Part shown: piece after piece, positions 42,682 through 51,176 of the stretch
How positions within the stretch are numbered: the first letter of the stretch is position 1
Layout: each line of letters starts with the position of its first letter
DNA from: Schizochytrium sp. CCTCC M209059
Lineage: Eukaryota > Sar > Bigyra > Thraustochytrida > Thraustochytriidae
Direction of reading: 5' to 3'
NCBI GenBank assembly: GCA_000818945.1
Contig: KN805371.1
Coordinates: forward strand, 1 to 64,000
DNA length: 64,000 nucleotides
Made by a program: the position numbers and the translations under genes
Notes under the pieces: model-generated
What the model saw: only the letters and a program-made list of their open reading frames with translations
Database searches by the model: none
Told to the model about the DNA's origin: nothing

Positions 42682-42747
42682 GGAAAACTTTAGAGCAAAG
42701 AAAAAGGAAAAGTATCCTCTTCTACATTCATGTATCCTATCGTTCAT
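42199..42747. other. Spacer with GCAA and GA microsatellites
   Basis: Presumed PSMB7 promoter on one side and 3' UTR of the transporter gene on the other. A GCAA microsatellite runs 42577-42613 and a GA run 42646-42677. Frames inside are low complexity. Confidence 0.6.
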
Positions 42748-44394
42748 TCAACTCGGGGCTTGGCGCGCGAGGATGGCGGTCGCCTCGTTCGCCGAGCTGC
42801 TGCTGCTCGAGCCCCCCGTGGACCCGTAGCCGCTCGTAGCGCGGCCTTTTTTGATGATTTGACGACGAATTGATTCGGAGCGCCTTTTTGTCGGCTTGGA
42901 CTTGTAGCGGAGCCTCGAGTCTGTCATGGCAGAGTCGTAGCGTGAATACGTCCAGAGAAGGCTAAAGCCAAGCAGCATGGTAGCCCCGGAAAGGTTGGCC
43001 CAGCTCAAATCAAGGCTACGCGCAAAGAGAACCGCGACAATCCACTGCGGAAAAATCTTGAGACTGCCAATCACGCCCACTGTGACGGCGGTCGCCATGG
43101 TGCTCATCCACGTCATGTTTACCTGAAAGACGAGAATAAAAATCCCACCTCCAAGCGCCGCACACCACAGTGCGGGGCTCTCGTTTCGGGCAAATTCCGA
43201 AACAGGCACTGACACCGTAGACGTGTTCACGCCAAGCTGCTCGAGGCCGCCGTCCTCGAAGAGAATAACAAAGGGAAATATTACAAAGCAGCTCCACCAC
43301 AGCTTGATGGCCGTGAGCTCGACAGGGTTCATTCCGGGGACGCGACCAAAGGGTCCCGCTTCGCGCACGAGGAGATGGTGAGAGGCCTTGCGCAGTAGGG
43401 TCACACACAGTCCGAGCAAGATTGGGCTCACCAAGTTGACGGTGATCGCGTATAACCCGGTCCCTGGCGGAAGGATTTGATTTGTGCGGTATGCTACAAG
43501 CACGGTTCCTAACGTAGAACCAACGCATGCAGTGAGCTCGAGTCGATTGAGTCGCTCCCTATTGATCATATGCGCAAACAAAACAGTAAACATGAGGTCG
43601 GTCGCCTGAAGCAACAGGTGTGGAGCCAACGGCATTAGCTTGAGCCCAACGTTTGTCACGGCGTACTTGGCACCAAAGAGTGTTCCTATGGGCATTGTAA
43701 TTCGAAACTTGTACCAGAGCTCGGGGCCAAAGATCCAACTCTGGTCGAGCGGGTCACCAATATAGGATTCTTCGCTCCACGAGACACCGCGACTTGACTC
43801 GATTGATTCTGTCCCTGGTGGACAGGCGACGCCTCGTGAACCTCGAGCCTCTTGCACTTCTTGTGGGCGGACACGCTCTTGATAGTAGTGACGTGTTCGT
43901 TGGGCCCCGGGCGCCTCGAGATCGCCGCCTCGCTGTTCGCGTTGCGCGCCTCGCCTGCTCGCATGAGCATCCTCGGCGAGGCCATCTCCAATGAGGCGGG
44001 CGCTTTCGTCCAAGGTCGCGAGCGGCTCACTCTGCGCGCTTGAGACACTTGCATCGCTCTCTGACGCCTCCACGGCGTTGTCGCGGCGCAGGCGCAGCCC
44101 TCCCACCTCGGCGTACCCGTACGCGTCAGCGTATTTGACGGCGGCGACGCGCCAGGCCCTCCGCAAAGCGTCCCCGGCCGTGAGCGCGACGGCTGTAAAG
44201 CCGAGCTGCAGCAGCGTGGTCGTCAGCGGATACGGGAACCCCTTATCTCCCGCGACGCCGTCGAAGACGACCTTGTTGTACAGAGGGATCACGGCCGAGA
44301 CGCCCAGGAAGACCACCACGGCCACCACGAGCTTGGGGCCCTCGTACCTCAGCGCATCCCGGTCCCGGTTCTGCTTGGCGTGCCGGAACAGCAT
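42748..44394 (-). CDS. Triose-phosphate/nucleotide-sugar transporter family protein (TPT/SLC35-like)
   Basis: 548 residues from ATG 44392-44394. The reading frame stays open far upstream, antisense through the QTRT1 gene; that part has no support. About ten hydrophobic segments typical of the drug/metabolite transporter superfamily: the first is VVAVVVFLGVSAVIPLYNKVVF (residues about 23-44), which fits the TPT first helix ending in NK. Between the second and third helices there is an insertion of about 130 residues, acidic and Arg/Gln-rich. Later segments include GTLFGAKYAVTNVGLKLMPL, LLQATDLMFTVLFAH, LELTACVGSTLGTVLVAY, IKLWWSCFVIFPFVILFEDGG and LGFSLLWTYSRYD. The C-terminus is Ser-rich and ends in a basic/Ser tail. 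Probably a Golgi or ER antiporter; the substrate cannot be read. Confidence 0.85.
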   Translation of the reverse strand: MLFRHAKQNRDRDALRYEGPKLVVAVVVFLGVSAVIPLYNKVVFDGVAGDKGFPYPLTTTLLQLGFTAVALTAGDALRRAWRVAAVKYADAYGYAEVGGLRLRRDNAVEASESDASVSSAQSEPLATLDESARLIGDGLAEDAHASRRGAQREQRGGDLEAPGAQRTRHYYQERVRPQEVQEARGSRGVACPPGTESIESSRGVSWSEESYIGDPLDQSWIFGPELWYKFRITMPIGTLFGAKYAVTNVGLKLMPLAPHLLLQATDLMFTVLFAHMINRERLNRLELTACVGSTLGTVLVAYRTNQILPPGTGLYAITVNLVSPILLGLCVTLLRKASHHLLVREAGPFGRVPGMNPVELTAIKLWWSCFVIFPFVILFEDGGLEQLGVNTSTVSVPVSEFARNESPALWCAALGGGIFILVFQVNMTWMSTMATAVTVGVIGSLKIFPQWIVAVLFARSLDLSWANLSGATMLLGFSLLWTYSRYDSAMTDSRLRYKSKPTKRRSESIRRQIIKKGRATSGYGSTGGSSSSSSANEATAILARQAPS

Positions 44395-44472
44395 CCTGCG
44401 CCTCGCGCCTCGCCGCCGCCTCGCCTCGTCTCGCCGCCCCCGCCCCCGCCCCCCCGCGGGCGCGCGGCGGGC
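44395..44472. promoter_or_regulatory. 78-bp bidirectional promoter region
   Basis: Only 78 bp separate the ATGs of the divergent transporter and QTRT1 genes. The interval is almost pure G/C (CCCCCGCCCCCGCC-type runs). Either both cores sit here or they reach into the opposite gene's coding region. Confidence 0.7.
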
Positions 44473-45903
44473 ATGGCGCAGAGCCGGAGCGGCCTCGATG
44501 GAGGCGCCAAGGACCGCCCCGGCGCCGGGGAGGAGGAGGAGGAGGAGGAGGAGGAGGAGGAGGGCCGGGGCGTATCGTGTGGCCCCGCGCTCAGCGTCCG
44601 CGTGGACAAGACGTGCGGGCGCGCGCGGGCGCTGACGCTGGCGCTGCCCCACGGGCCGGTGATCACGCCCGTGTTCCAGCCGGTGGGGACCAAGGGCACG
44701 ATCAAGGGGGTCACCACGCAGGAGATGAAGGAGGCGCCCATCTCGTGCCAAATCCTCTTGGGTAACACGTACCACCTGGCGAATCAGCCGGGCGCAGAGG
44801 TAATTCGGCGCATGGGCGGTCTGCACAAATTTATGAACTGGGACGGCAACATTCTCACAGATTCGGGCGGCTTTCAGATGGTATCTCTTTTGCGACTCGC
44901 GCAAATCACCGAAGAAGGCGTGAATTTTCAGTCGCCCTCGGACGGCACGGAGCTCATGCTCACCCCCGAGGAATCGATTCGCACGCAACATCGCATCGGA
45001 TCGGACATCGTCATGATGCTCGACGACGTCATTCACTCGTGCACAGTGGATGACGCACGCTTTGCTGAGGCCACGGACAGGACGATTCGATGGCTGGATC
45101 GCTGCATCGAGGCCCACAAACGCGGCGGGGAAGAGGACGAACGCAATGGATTCAAAAGCGGGCCAAAGCATCAGAATCTTTTTGCCATCGTGCAGGGCGG
45201 CCTCGACGTCTCGCCCGGGGGTCTTCGCGAACGCTGTCTGGCCGAAATGGCCAAGCGCGACGCAAACATTCCGGGCTATGCCATCGGTGGCCTTGCGGGC
45301 GGCGAATCGAAGCACCAATTTTGGCGCGTCGTCGACACGTGCTGCCGTCACCTCCCAGCGCACAAGCCGCGCTACCTGATGGGTGTCGGGCACCCGTTGG
45401 ATATTGTTGTTTGCAGTGCGCTCGGCGTCGACATGTACGACTCTGTATTTGGCACGCGCACGGCCCGCTTTGGCACCGCGTTCACCCCTTCTGGATCAAT
45501 AAAACTAAAGCACGCCAAGTTCGCCAAGGATGCCGGCCCTATCGCCGTCGGGTGCCCCTGCAGCGCCTGTCGCCCTGCACGTGCTGGCGCCACGCAGCCA
45601 GCCTGTTCGCGTGCGAGTCTTCACTTTTTGCTCAAGCAAGCGAGCGACAATGGTGTTGCAAGCATTGTCACTCACCATAATCTCGTCTATCTCTTGGAGC
45701 TTGTGCGCAGCATGCGGCAAGCCATTCTCGACGATCGCTATCCAGCTTTCGTCAATGACTTTTTGCGCAAGCAGTTTCCGCCCGAGGACAGCAAGGCGCA
45801 TGTCCCGCTATGGGTTTGCGAGGCGTTGGAAGCCGCCGAAATCGCTCTCGATCAAGACCTCCGCAGAGAAGTCCGCGACGAAGGAGCACAGCCCGCTGAA
45901 TAG
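44473..45903 (+). CDS. QTRT1: Queuine tRNA-ribosyltransferase catalytic subunit 1 (QTRT1/TGT)
   Basis: 476 residues from ATG 44473 (upstream open frame lacks ATG; human QTRT1 403). It swaps guanine 34 for queuine in tRNAs with GUN anticodons, together with QTRT2. The N-terminus contains a run of 11 Glu encoded by a GAG repeat (44529-44562). Then HGPVITPVFQPVGTKGTIKGV, ISCQILLGNTYHL, DSGGFQMVSL (substrate-binding Asp), AIVQGG, IGGLAGGE and GVDMYDSVFGTRTARFGT, which contains the nucleophile Asp. The zinc site follows: GCPCSACRP, a later Cys, SRASLHFLL and THHN (distal His). Compared with the usual CxCxxC site the protein has an extra about eight residues (RPARAGATQPAC) before the helix. It shares a 78-bp promoter with the transporter gene. 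Confidence 0.95.
   Translation: MAQSRSGLDGGAKDRPGAGEEEEEEEEEEEGRGVSCGPALSVRVDKTCGRARALTLALPHGPVITPVFQPVGTKGTIKGVTTQEMKEAPISCQILLGNTYHLANQPGAEVIRRMGGLHKFMNWDGNILTDSGGFQMVSLLRLAQITEEGVNFQSPSDGTELMLTPEESIRTQHRIGSDIVMMLDDVIHSCTVDDARFAEATDRTIRWLDRCIEAHKRGGEEDERNGFKSGPKHQNLFAIVQGGLDVSPGGLRERCLAEMAKRDANIPGYAIGGLAGGESKHQFWRVVDTCCRHLPAHKPRYLMGVGHPLDIVVCSALGVDMYDSVFGTRTARFGTAFTPSGSIKLKHAKFAKDAGPIAVGCPCSACRPARAGATQPACSRASLHFLLKQASDNGVASIVTHHNLVYLLELVRSMRQAILDDRYPAFVNDFLRKQFPPEDSKAHVPLWVCEALEAAEIALDQDLRREVRDEGAQPAE
44529..44562 (+). repeat. GAG/GGA triplet run encoding poly-Glu
   Basis: About eleven pure GAG triplets in the N-terminal coding part of QTRT1; probably length-polymorphic. Confidence 0.93.
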
Positions 45904-46180
45904 GTAGTAAATTGAGTAATGCGCAACATACTTCGTATCCGATTCACTGCGGTGGCCCGGGCCTACAAATGACACTTGGGCATCTTTACAGGTTGTATCG
46001 TGTGACAGCTCAAACGATGATATATCGGTTTCTTTTCTTTTACTTTGTAGTCTGTTTCGCGGCTGCTGCTAGGCCATATCTGAAATGAGTTTTCTAAGAT
46101 GAATGATCCGTCGTCCTTTACCATAACTCTTGCATTGTTTTCCTTTTCTTATTTTTCTTGTGCACCCAGCGCACGCCCAT

Positions 46181-48301
46181 TCATGCGATAGTCTCAAATG
46201 TGCTTGCTGGACAGTGCGCCACGCACAAAAGCTTGCTCAGCTCCTGAGGACAAACTTCGGACGAAGCGTCGGCGATGCGCAAGATTTCAGCCTTGTTCTC
46301 GAGCAAGATGTCGATGCAGGCATCACCAATGGCGCGCGAGAGCTCGGCGACGCGTGAAGGATCTGACACAAGTTCCAAAGAGAGGTCAGCACAGAGGGTT
46401 GCAGGATCCCGCAAGAGCGCCTTCACATCGCTGACCGAGGCTGCCGCGGACAGTGCATGTGCGAGAAGAGCCGTGGTTCCTGTGCAAACTGAGCACGGCA
46501 GAGTAAGGTAGGCATTACCAAAGCTACGCAGCGACACTTGCCAGAGTGGGCGCGCAGCACAGACACCAATACGCTTAACGCAAGCTTCAGTCCCAAGTGA
46601 TGATCGCGCTGGCACTGGCTGAGTCAAGAGCTCGAGAAAGTCGTCGTGAAAGGTATCCAACAACACGTTGCATGCCTCGATTATAACGTGCTTGGCCCAG
46701 GGAAGATCTTCATACGTTGCGGGGATATCGAGAGGCAGTCGCCCGCAGACTCGCTCCAAAATCGTGAGTGCAACTTCTTCCGAGAGGTGAAAGGGAACGT
46801 ATTGTTTTTGGCCGAGGCGAAAGCCCACCTGAACTTTTCGATGCGGGTGCGCCTCTCTTGCCTTGGCCTGGCGCGCAGAGGCTTGGTACATCATTTCCTG
46901 GCAGAGGCAGCATGAGGCTCGCTGCATGCGCCCCTGGCACGATAGCTCATCGCCAAATGATGCACTACGAAGCGTAATGAGGGCTTCATCGTCTGTGAGA
47001 TTAGCCCAAGGTCCCGCGTATGTTGGTGTCCGAGACTGCGGCATGTGAGCTAACGACTGAGCACGAGCTGGGGCAATGAGGAGAAAAGCAAGCAAGGCCA
47101 CCAACGTTGGAGCAAGCAGCACAGACAATCGCAACAGCTTGTGAAGCACGCTGACGGATACTTTTTGGCGCGTTGAGCTCTTGGGCACAGTCTCTTGTGC
47201 AGTGTCTTGAGGCTCGTCTCCTGTCGCCGCTATTCCTGATGTTGCTGTCGCTGCTTCTGGGGCGTTTCCCACCGGCTTGCTCACGCCGCTGGGCACGGAC
47301 TGAGATTCCGCCGTTCGCACATCTGCAGACGTTTTGTTAAAGAATCCGCCAAAAGTGGCCTTTTGTTTGGCCTTGTGCTTGTTTACATGGTCTTTGAACT
47401 TGCGCACGGCACGAGCAAGTGCTGGGTTGTCTGGATGAAAGTCTTTGGCAGCACCCAAGCAGGCTTTGGCCTCCTCAAAGTTACCGTTCATCATGGAAAT
47501 GTTTGCGGCCCGAAGCAAAAACTTGAGATTGTGTGGGTCGAGGGAAAGCGCAGCAACACAAGCATCGCTGGCCTCTTTCCACTTTTCCTGTCGCTCAAAG
47601 CAGGCTGCTGCGTTCCCGGCACATTGCGCGCGCAGCTGTATGAGGTCAGGGTTCGAATTGTATGGGTCGTTGGCAAAATCTTCTTCGCTCATGTGCTTTT
47701 CTTCATTGGGCGGCTCTTCTTGTCCAGGCTGTTGTGGCTGTGATGTCGGCAAATGAGACTCGCTTCGTTTGAGACCATCTTGATAGCACTGCAAGGCCTT
47801 ATCGAGACGACCTTGTTCGAAGAAATAGTTGCCACGCTCCTTGCGCTTGCGCACCGAGCCGATAAGCTCCTCGGGCGTCATATCGACGGGCTCCTTTTCC
47901 GGTTCGTCCACGCGGACAAGTTCGACCCTGAACTCGACATCCTCGTTGGGTTTGACCTTGTCACCCAGTCCGAGATGAGCATATGCAAATCGGTGATTTA
48001 CCTTGACATCTGCGACCTCGCCTTCTTTCATGAGCCTAATGGCGAGCGTGAGGCCTGGGACCACTTCTTCGAGAACATTGTCGCCGATTGTCACCTCGAC
48101 AGGTTGTCCTTTTCCAGCCTCGCGCGTATTTTCAAAAGGCTCTGCATCTTTGTCTTTGCCTTGCACGCGACCAACGTAGTGAACATACGCAAGAGACTTG
48201 AACTCGGGCGTTGGGCCAGTGCCCTCTCGCACGGTTCTTTTGAGGACTACGCCGCCGCCCATGATATCTTGCCATTCTTCCTTGTTTGCGTTGCTGGTCA
48301 T
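46181..48301 (-). CDS. FKBP8-like PPIase (FKBP + TPR + TM) with C-terminal saposin-like Cys-rich domain
   Basis: 706 residues from ATG 48299-48301 in a CACCATG context; 31 upstream open codons, including a Ser-Leu run from a CT repeat, start with CTG. The FKBP-type prolyl isomerase domain spans about 14-140 (YVHYVGRV, PFENTREAG, VEVTIGDNVLEEVVPGL, RFAYAHLGLG, EFRVELV). It has Leu at the Trp59-equivalent position (PGL), as in FKBP8. TPR-like helices follow at about 155-330 (KERGNYFFEQGRLDKALQCYQDGLK, NAAACFERQEKWKEASDACVAAL, LRAANISMMNGNFEEAKACLG). A hydrophobic anchor lies at about 415-437. In FKBP8 the chain ends there; here about 265 more residues contain about 14 Cys with CxxC pairs (CCLCQEM, CSVCTG) in a saposin-B-like pattern. 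This part would face the ER or intermembrane-space lumen. Confidence 0.9.
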   Translation of the reverse strand: MTSNANKEEWQDIMGGGVVLKRTVREGTGPTPEFKSLAYVHYVGRVQGKDKDAEPFENTREAGKGQPVEVTIGDNVLEEVVPGLTLAIRLMKEGEVADVKVNHRFAYAHLGLGDKVKPNEDVEFRVELVRVDEPEKEPVDMTPEELIGSVRKRKERGNYFFEQGRLDKALQCYQDGLKRSESHLPTSQPQQPGQEEPPNEEKHMSEEDFANDPYNSNPDLIQLRAQCAGNAAACFERQEKWKEASDACVAALSLDPHNLKFLLRAANISMMNGNFEEAKACLGAAKDFHPDNPALARAVRKFKDHVNKHKAKQKATFGGFFNKTSADVRTAESQSVPSGVSKPVGNAPEAATATSGIAATGDEPQDTAQETVPKSSTRQKVSVSVLHKLLRLSVLLAPTLVALLAFLLIAPARAQSLAHMPQSRTPTYAGPWANLTDDEALITLRSASFGDELSCQGRMQRASCCLCQEMMYQASARQAKAREAHPHRKVQVGFRLGQKQYVPFHLSEEVALTILERVCGRLPLDIPATYEDLPWAKHVIIEACNVLLDTFHDDFLELLTQPVPARSSLGTEACVKRIGVCAARPLWQVSLRSFGNAYLTLPCSVCTGTTALLAHALSAAASVSDVKALLRDPATLCADLSLELVSDPSRVAELSRAIGDACIDILLENKAEILRIADASSEVCPQELSKLLCVAHCPASTFETIA

Positions 48302-48402
48302 GGTGCGGGCCGGCGAGAAGAAGACCGATAGAGACAAAGATAGAGAGAGAGAGACCCTTGGCAAGCGTCGCGAAAAATTTTGCTCTCGGTGCAACCACGC
48401 TC

Positions 48403-48403
48403 A

Positions 48404-48436
<33 letters not shown>
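48403..48436. repeat. ACG triplet microsatellite
   Basis: About eleven ACG units, upstream of the FKBP gene. It encodes nothing in the accepted model. Confidence 0.93.
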
Positions 48437-48438
<2 letters not shown>

Positions 48439-49240
48439 AGTCCAGCCCTGCCTGTCTGCCCACTTGCGTCAGAGGACTCTCTCGCACCACCAGTGGGCAA
48501 CGGTCGCCTTAGCGCGCACACGCTCGGCCGGGTGGGCGCTCCCTTACTCCCTCGCTCCCTCGCTCCCCTCCTTCTCGACGCTTTGCGAAGACGCGTCCAC
48601 GCGCGTTTTGCGTTTGCTCGAGCGCGCCGCGGCTCGTGAACAAAGAACGGCCGGTAAAAAACACGGGCTTAGCCAAGGCCTAGGCCCAAGCTAAGACAGC
48701 ATGAAGGCTTGCGTTGGTGCCGAAGACAAGCAAGCTTAGGCGTACGTTGAAGAGAAGAAAGCGCCATACGTTCCGTTGTGAGTCCACAGGGCCTAGGCCC
48801 GCCCGTCCATGTAGTCTACGAATGGCAGGCTGATCGAACGGGTTAGCAGCCAGTGGCAATTGAGATGAAGTTTCATGAGATAGATGAGAAGGAATTTTAT
48901 GCGATCGGTGAGAAGGTCTACCTTGTTTGGCGCGTGCCGCGGTGCTTCTGAAAGGCAAATCTTATAGGGGCTTAGAAGGAATTCATGGGCCCGCACGGAC
49001 ATACTTTGTTTTGGGAAAGACTGACTGTTGATTTTTCTTTTTGGATATAATGTCAACGTGAAGCGCGTCGCATGTAAAAGGTCTTTCAGGAGTCATAAAC
49101 GCGACGGGGTGCGTCTTAAAAACAATACCATCAAAGAGATAGGTTCCCGAGCGCACGTAAAGATATGGTGAACCTGTAAGCGCCCAGCACGAAGCACTGA
49201 TGCCTGTCCATATCATCTATTATTGATCTCGTTTTAGACC

Positions 49241-49633
49241 TCAATTAGCCTCTGAGAGACTTTCGATCATGATAGAGACGACGGCGAGACCAACATCCGC
49301 GATGGAAGCACTTGCGATGGCCGTCACGTTATTGCATGTTGCAGCCTCGTCAGGCACCGAAACACATGATGCCTCAAGTACGCCCGCTTGCATTTTCAAC
49401 GCCATGTAATCATCCAAGCTTCCTGCGCTCGCCGTCATGGTGTTCCCGTCGGGTTCCGCCAGAGGCTGGCCAGCAGTTCCGGCCCTCTCCCAGGCGCCCA
49501 CGCCCAGCGCCGCTGCACGCCCGGTACCCCTAGGCCGAGGCGACGCGCCCTCGCCGGCGCCGGCCTCGCCAAAGACACCAGCCGTGGGGGCCATTGTCTC
49601 GCCACTTTCGAGCCTCGTTAAGTCGAGGGACAT
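49241..49633 (-). CDS. Doubtful small protein, 130 residues
   Basis: ATG-started frame (49631-49633 to a TGA at 49241). The N-terminal half is Gly/Ala-rich (GEAGAGEGASPRP). The rest is more balanced, with SLDDYMALKMQAGVLEA and a hydrophobic end (IADVGLAVVSIMIESL). Its third codon positions are GC-rich like accepted genes. No family is recognised, and there is no signal peptide or metal motif. It could be chance within GC-rich DNA; only transcript or homology evidence would settle it. Confidence 0.3.
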   Translation of the reverse strand: MSLDLTRLESGETMAPTAGVFGEAGAGEGASPRPRGTGRAAALGVGAWERAGTAGQPLAEPDGNTMTASAGSLDDYMALKMQAGVLEASCVSVPDEAATCNNVTAIASASIADVGLAVVSIMIESLSEAN

Positions 49634-50952
49634 CTCGCAAGTGTCTTTTTAGCGTGGCTGAGGCGTGTGCAACAGCTTGGGACGTGGCAGGCTTGCTTTG
49701 CGCCGCCGAGGTGGACCCGGCCGCTCGCTCTTCCGCGGGATCGCGCCTCCGCTTTCGCGACAGCTCCGCGGCAGCCCGCGCAGCCGGTCAGGCGGGCGCC
49801 CGTCGCTCGTGCGCGTCCTTGCCTGCCTTGGCTCCAATCGAGACCTGTCGCTGATCCCCCGTCTGCCCGGTCTGCTCGTACGCTCCGTTCGTACAGTCGC
49901 GACGCCGGGCGGACGCGTGCAGGGCCCTTGCAGGCAGCGCAGCTCGCTGGCAGACGAACTCCTTCCGTGCGCAGACGAGCACCGGCGCCGGTGTCGAGGG
50001 GTCGCGGCTCTGCTCTTGTTCTGGTTCTGCTGATGCAAGAATCGATTGTTGTGTGTGATGCCCGGATCCACTCTCGACACGGGATTTTCTTGCTATCATC
50101 GTTGGGGAGAACGGAGCTGAGAAAAGAAAGAACAGCAGGGAATGACAAAGAGAAAAGAAAAAGGGACCGCGGGAACGAACGAAATGATCAGGTCGATCGA
50201 CGACCGAGCGGATGATTGCCCGCCCGTAGAAGAGCGGCGGCGGCAGCGCGTGCAGGTGAAGGACGGCGAGGGGAGAGTGGAAGGCAAGCCGGAACCGGAC
50301 GAAGTTGACCGGGGCCGCGCAGCCAAGACGTGAAAGGGAATCAATAGCCCGCTGTCTGCTCGCAAGCAGTGTGAAGGAGGTGGGTGTCGAAACGAGGAAC
50401 TACGTTCTTGCAGTTGCACTTGATGCTCACTATCCGCGCATCTCGCACGGTCCCGAAGAAGCAGACGTTGGCCGCACGAAGGCCGAAGTAAGACGGAGAC
50501 TCAGTGGAGCTTGAGAAGATGCCGTCGCGGGTCCTTTTTCTTGAGTTGAACCAACTCCCGCGCAAGTCTCCCATACCAGCCTGGGCAATGTTGGTGGTTT
50601 TTTTCTTCTTCGCGACCTAGATCTTGATGTGGAGAGGCACTTCTGGGGTGAGGACGCAAGCATCGCTAGACACGGTGATGCGTTTGAGGCGCCTCTTTCA
50701 AGGCCACCGTAAAATCATAGCTTGCCAAAGGTGCGCAACATCGCGCTGATACGCTTTCCTCGTAGCATTCTGGGTCTTTATGTGGTGCTCGTAACACTCC
50801 TCCAGTTGTAGTATAACAAGTCTTGCGTTGATGCGACGATCTGGAAAGCCGTGTCTACCCGTTCATCATCTCGCTCGAAGGCACGCAAAAGGCCCTCACC
50901 TGGCAAGGAGCATATAGTGAGTGTTTGGGACTTGCGCAAGCCTCTCTCTTTC

Positions 50953-51176
50953 TTTTCGAATGCTCAGCAAGGTCAAACTGTCCCAAAAGAAAAAGCAAAA
51001 TACAATCAGATACATACTGACTGTGAGCATCAAGGGAGAGATGGCCTGATTGGGCTCAAGAGTCTATATTTTTCAAATGCTCAGCAAAATCAAACTGTCC
51101 CAAAGGAAAAAAAAAAAGTTACAATCAGATACAAACTGAGCATCAAGGGAGAGATGGCCTGATTGGGCTCAAGAGT
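50953..51176. repeat. Two tandem copies of a ~115-bp unit overlapping the Cu-ATPase 3' end
   Basis: Copy A 50953-51064 and copy B 51070-51176. A 39-bp block (51024-51063 and 51138-51176) is identical. Copy B encodes the last residues and stop of the Cu-ATPase; copy A lies downstream in the 3' flank. Confidence 0.92.

Larger units (their letters stand above)
48302..51142. other. 2.8-kb gene-poor region
   Basis: Holds the FKBP promoter, an ACG run (48403-48436), palindromic GGCCTAGGCC elements (near 48677 and 48789), one doubtful 130-codon frame (listed separately), Arg-rich GC-rich frames (49640-50420) that look random, and a two-copy repeat at the end (50953-51176). Confidence 0.55.

Noticed and set aside
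44473..45393. Antisense upstream extension of the transporter frame across QTRT1
   Set aside because: An open frame only; the ATG at 44394 begins right at the TPT N-terminus, and the sense strand encodes clear QTRT1.
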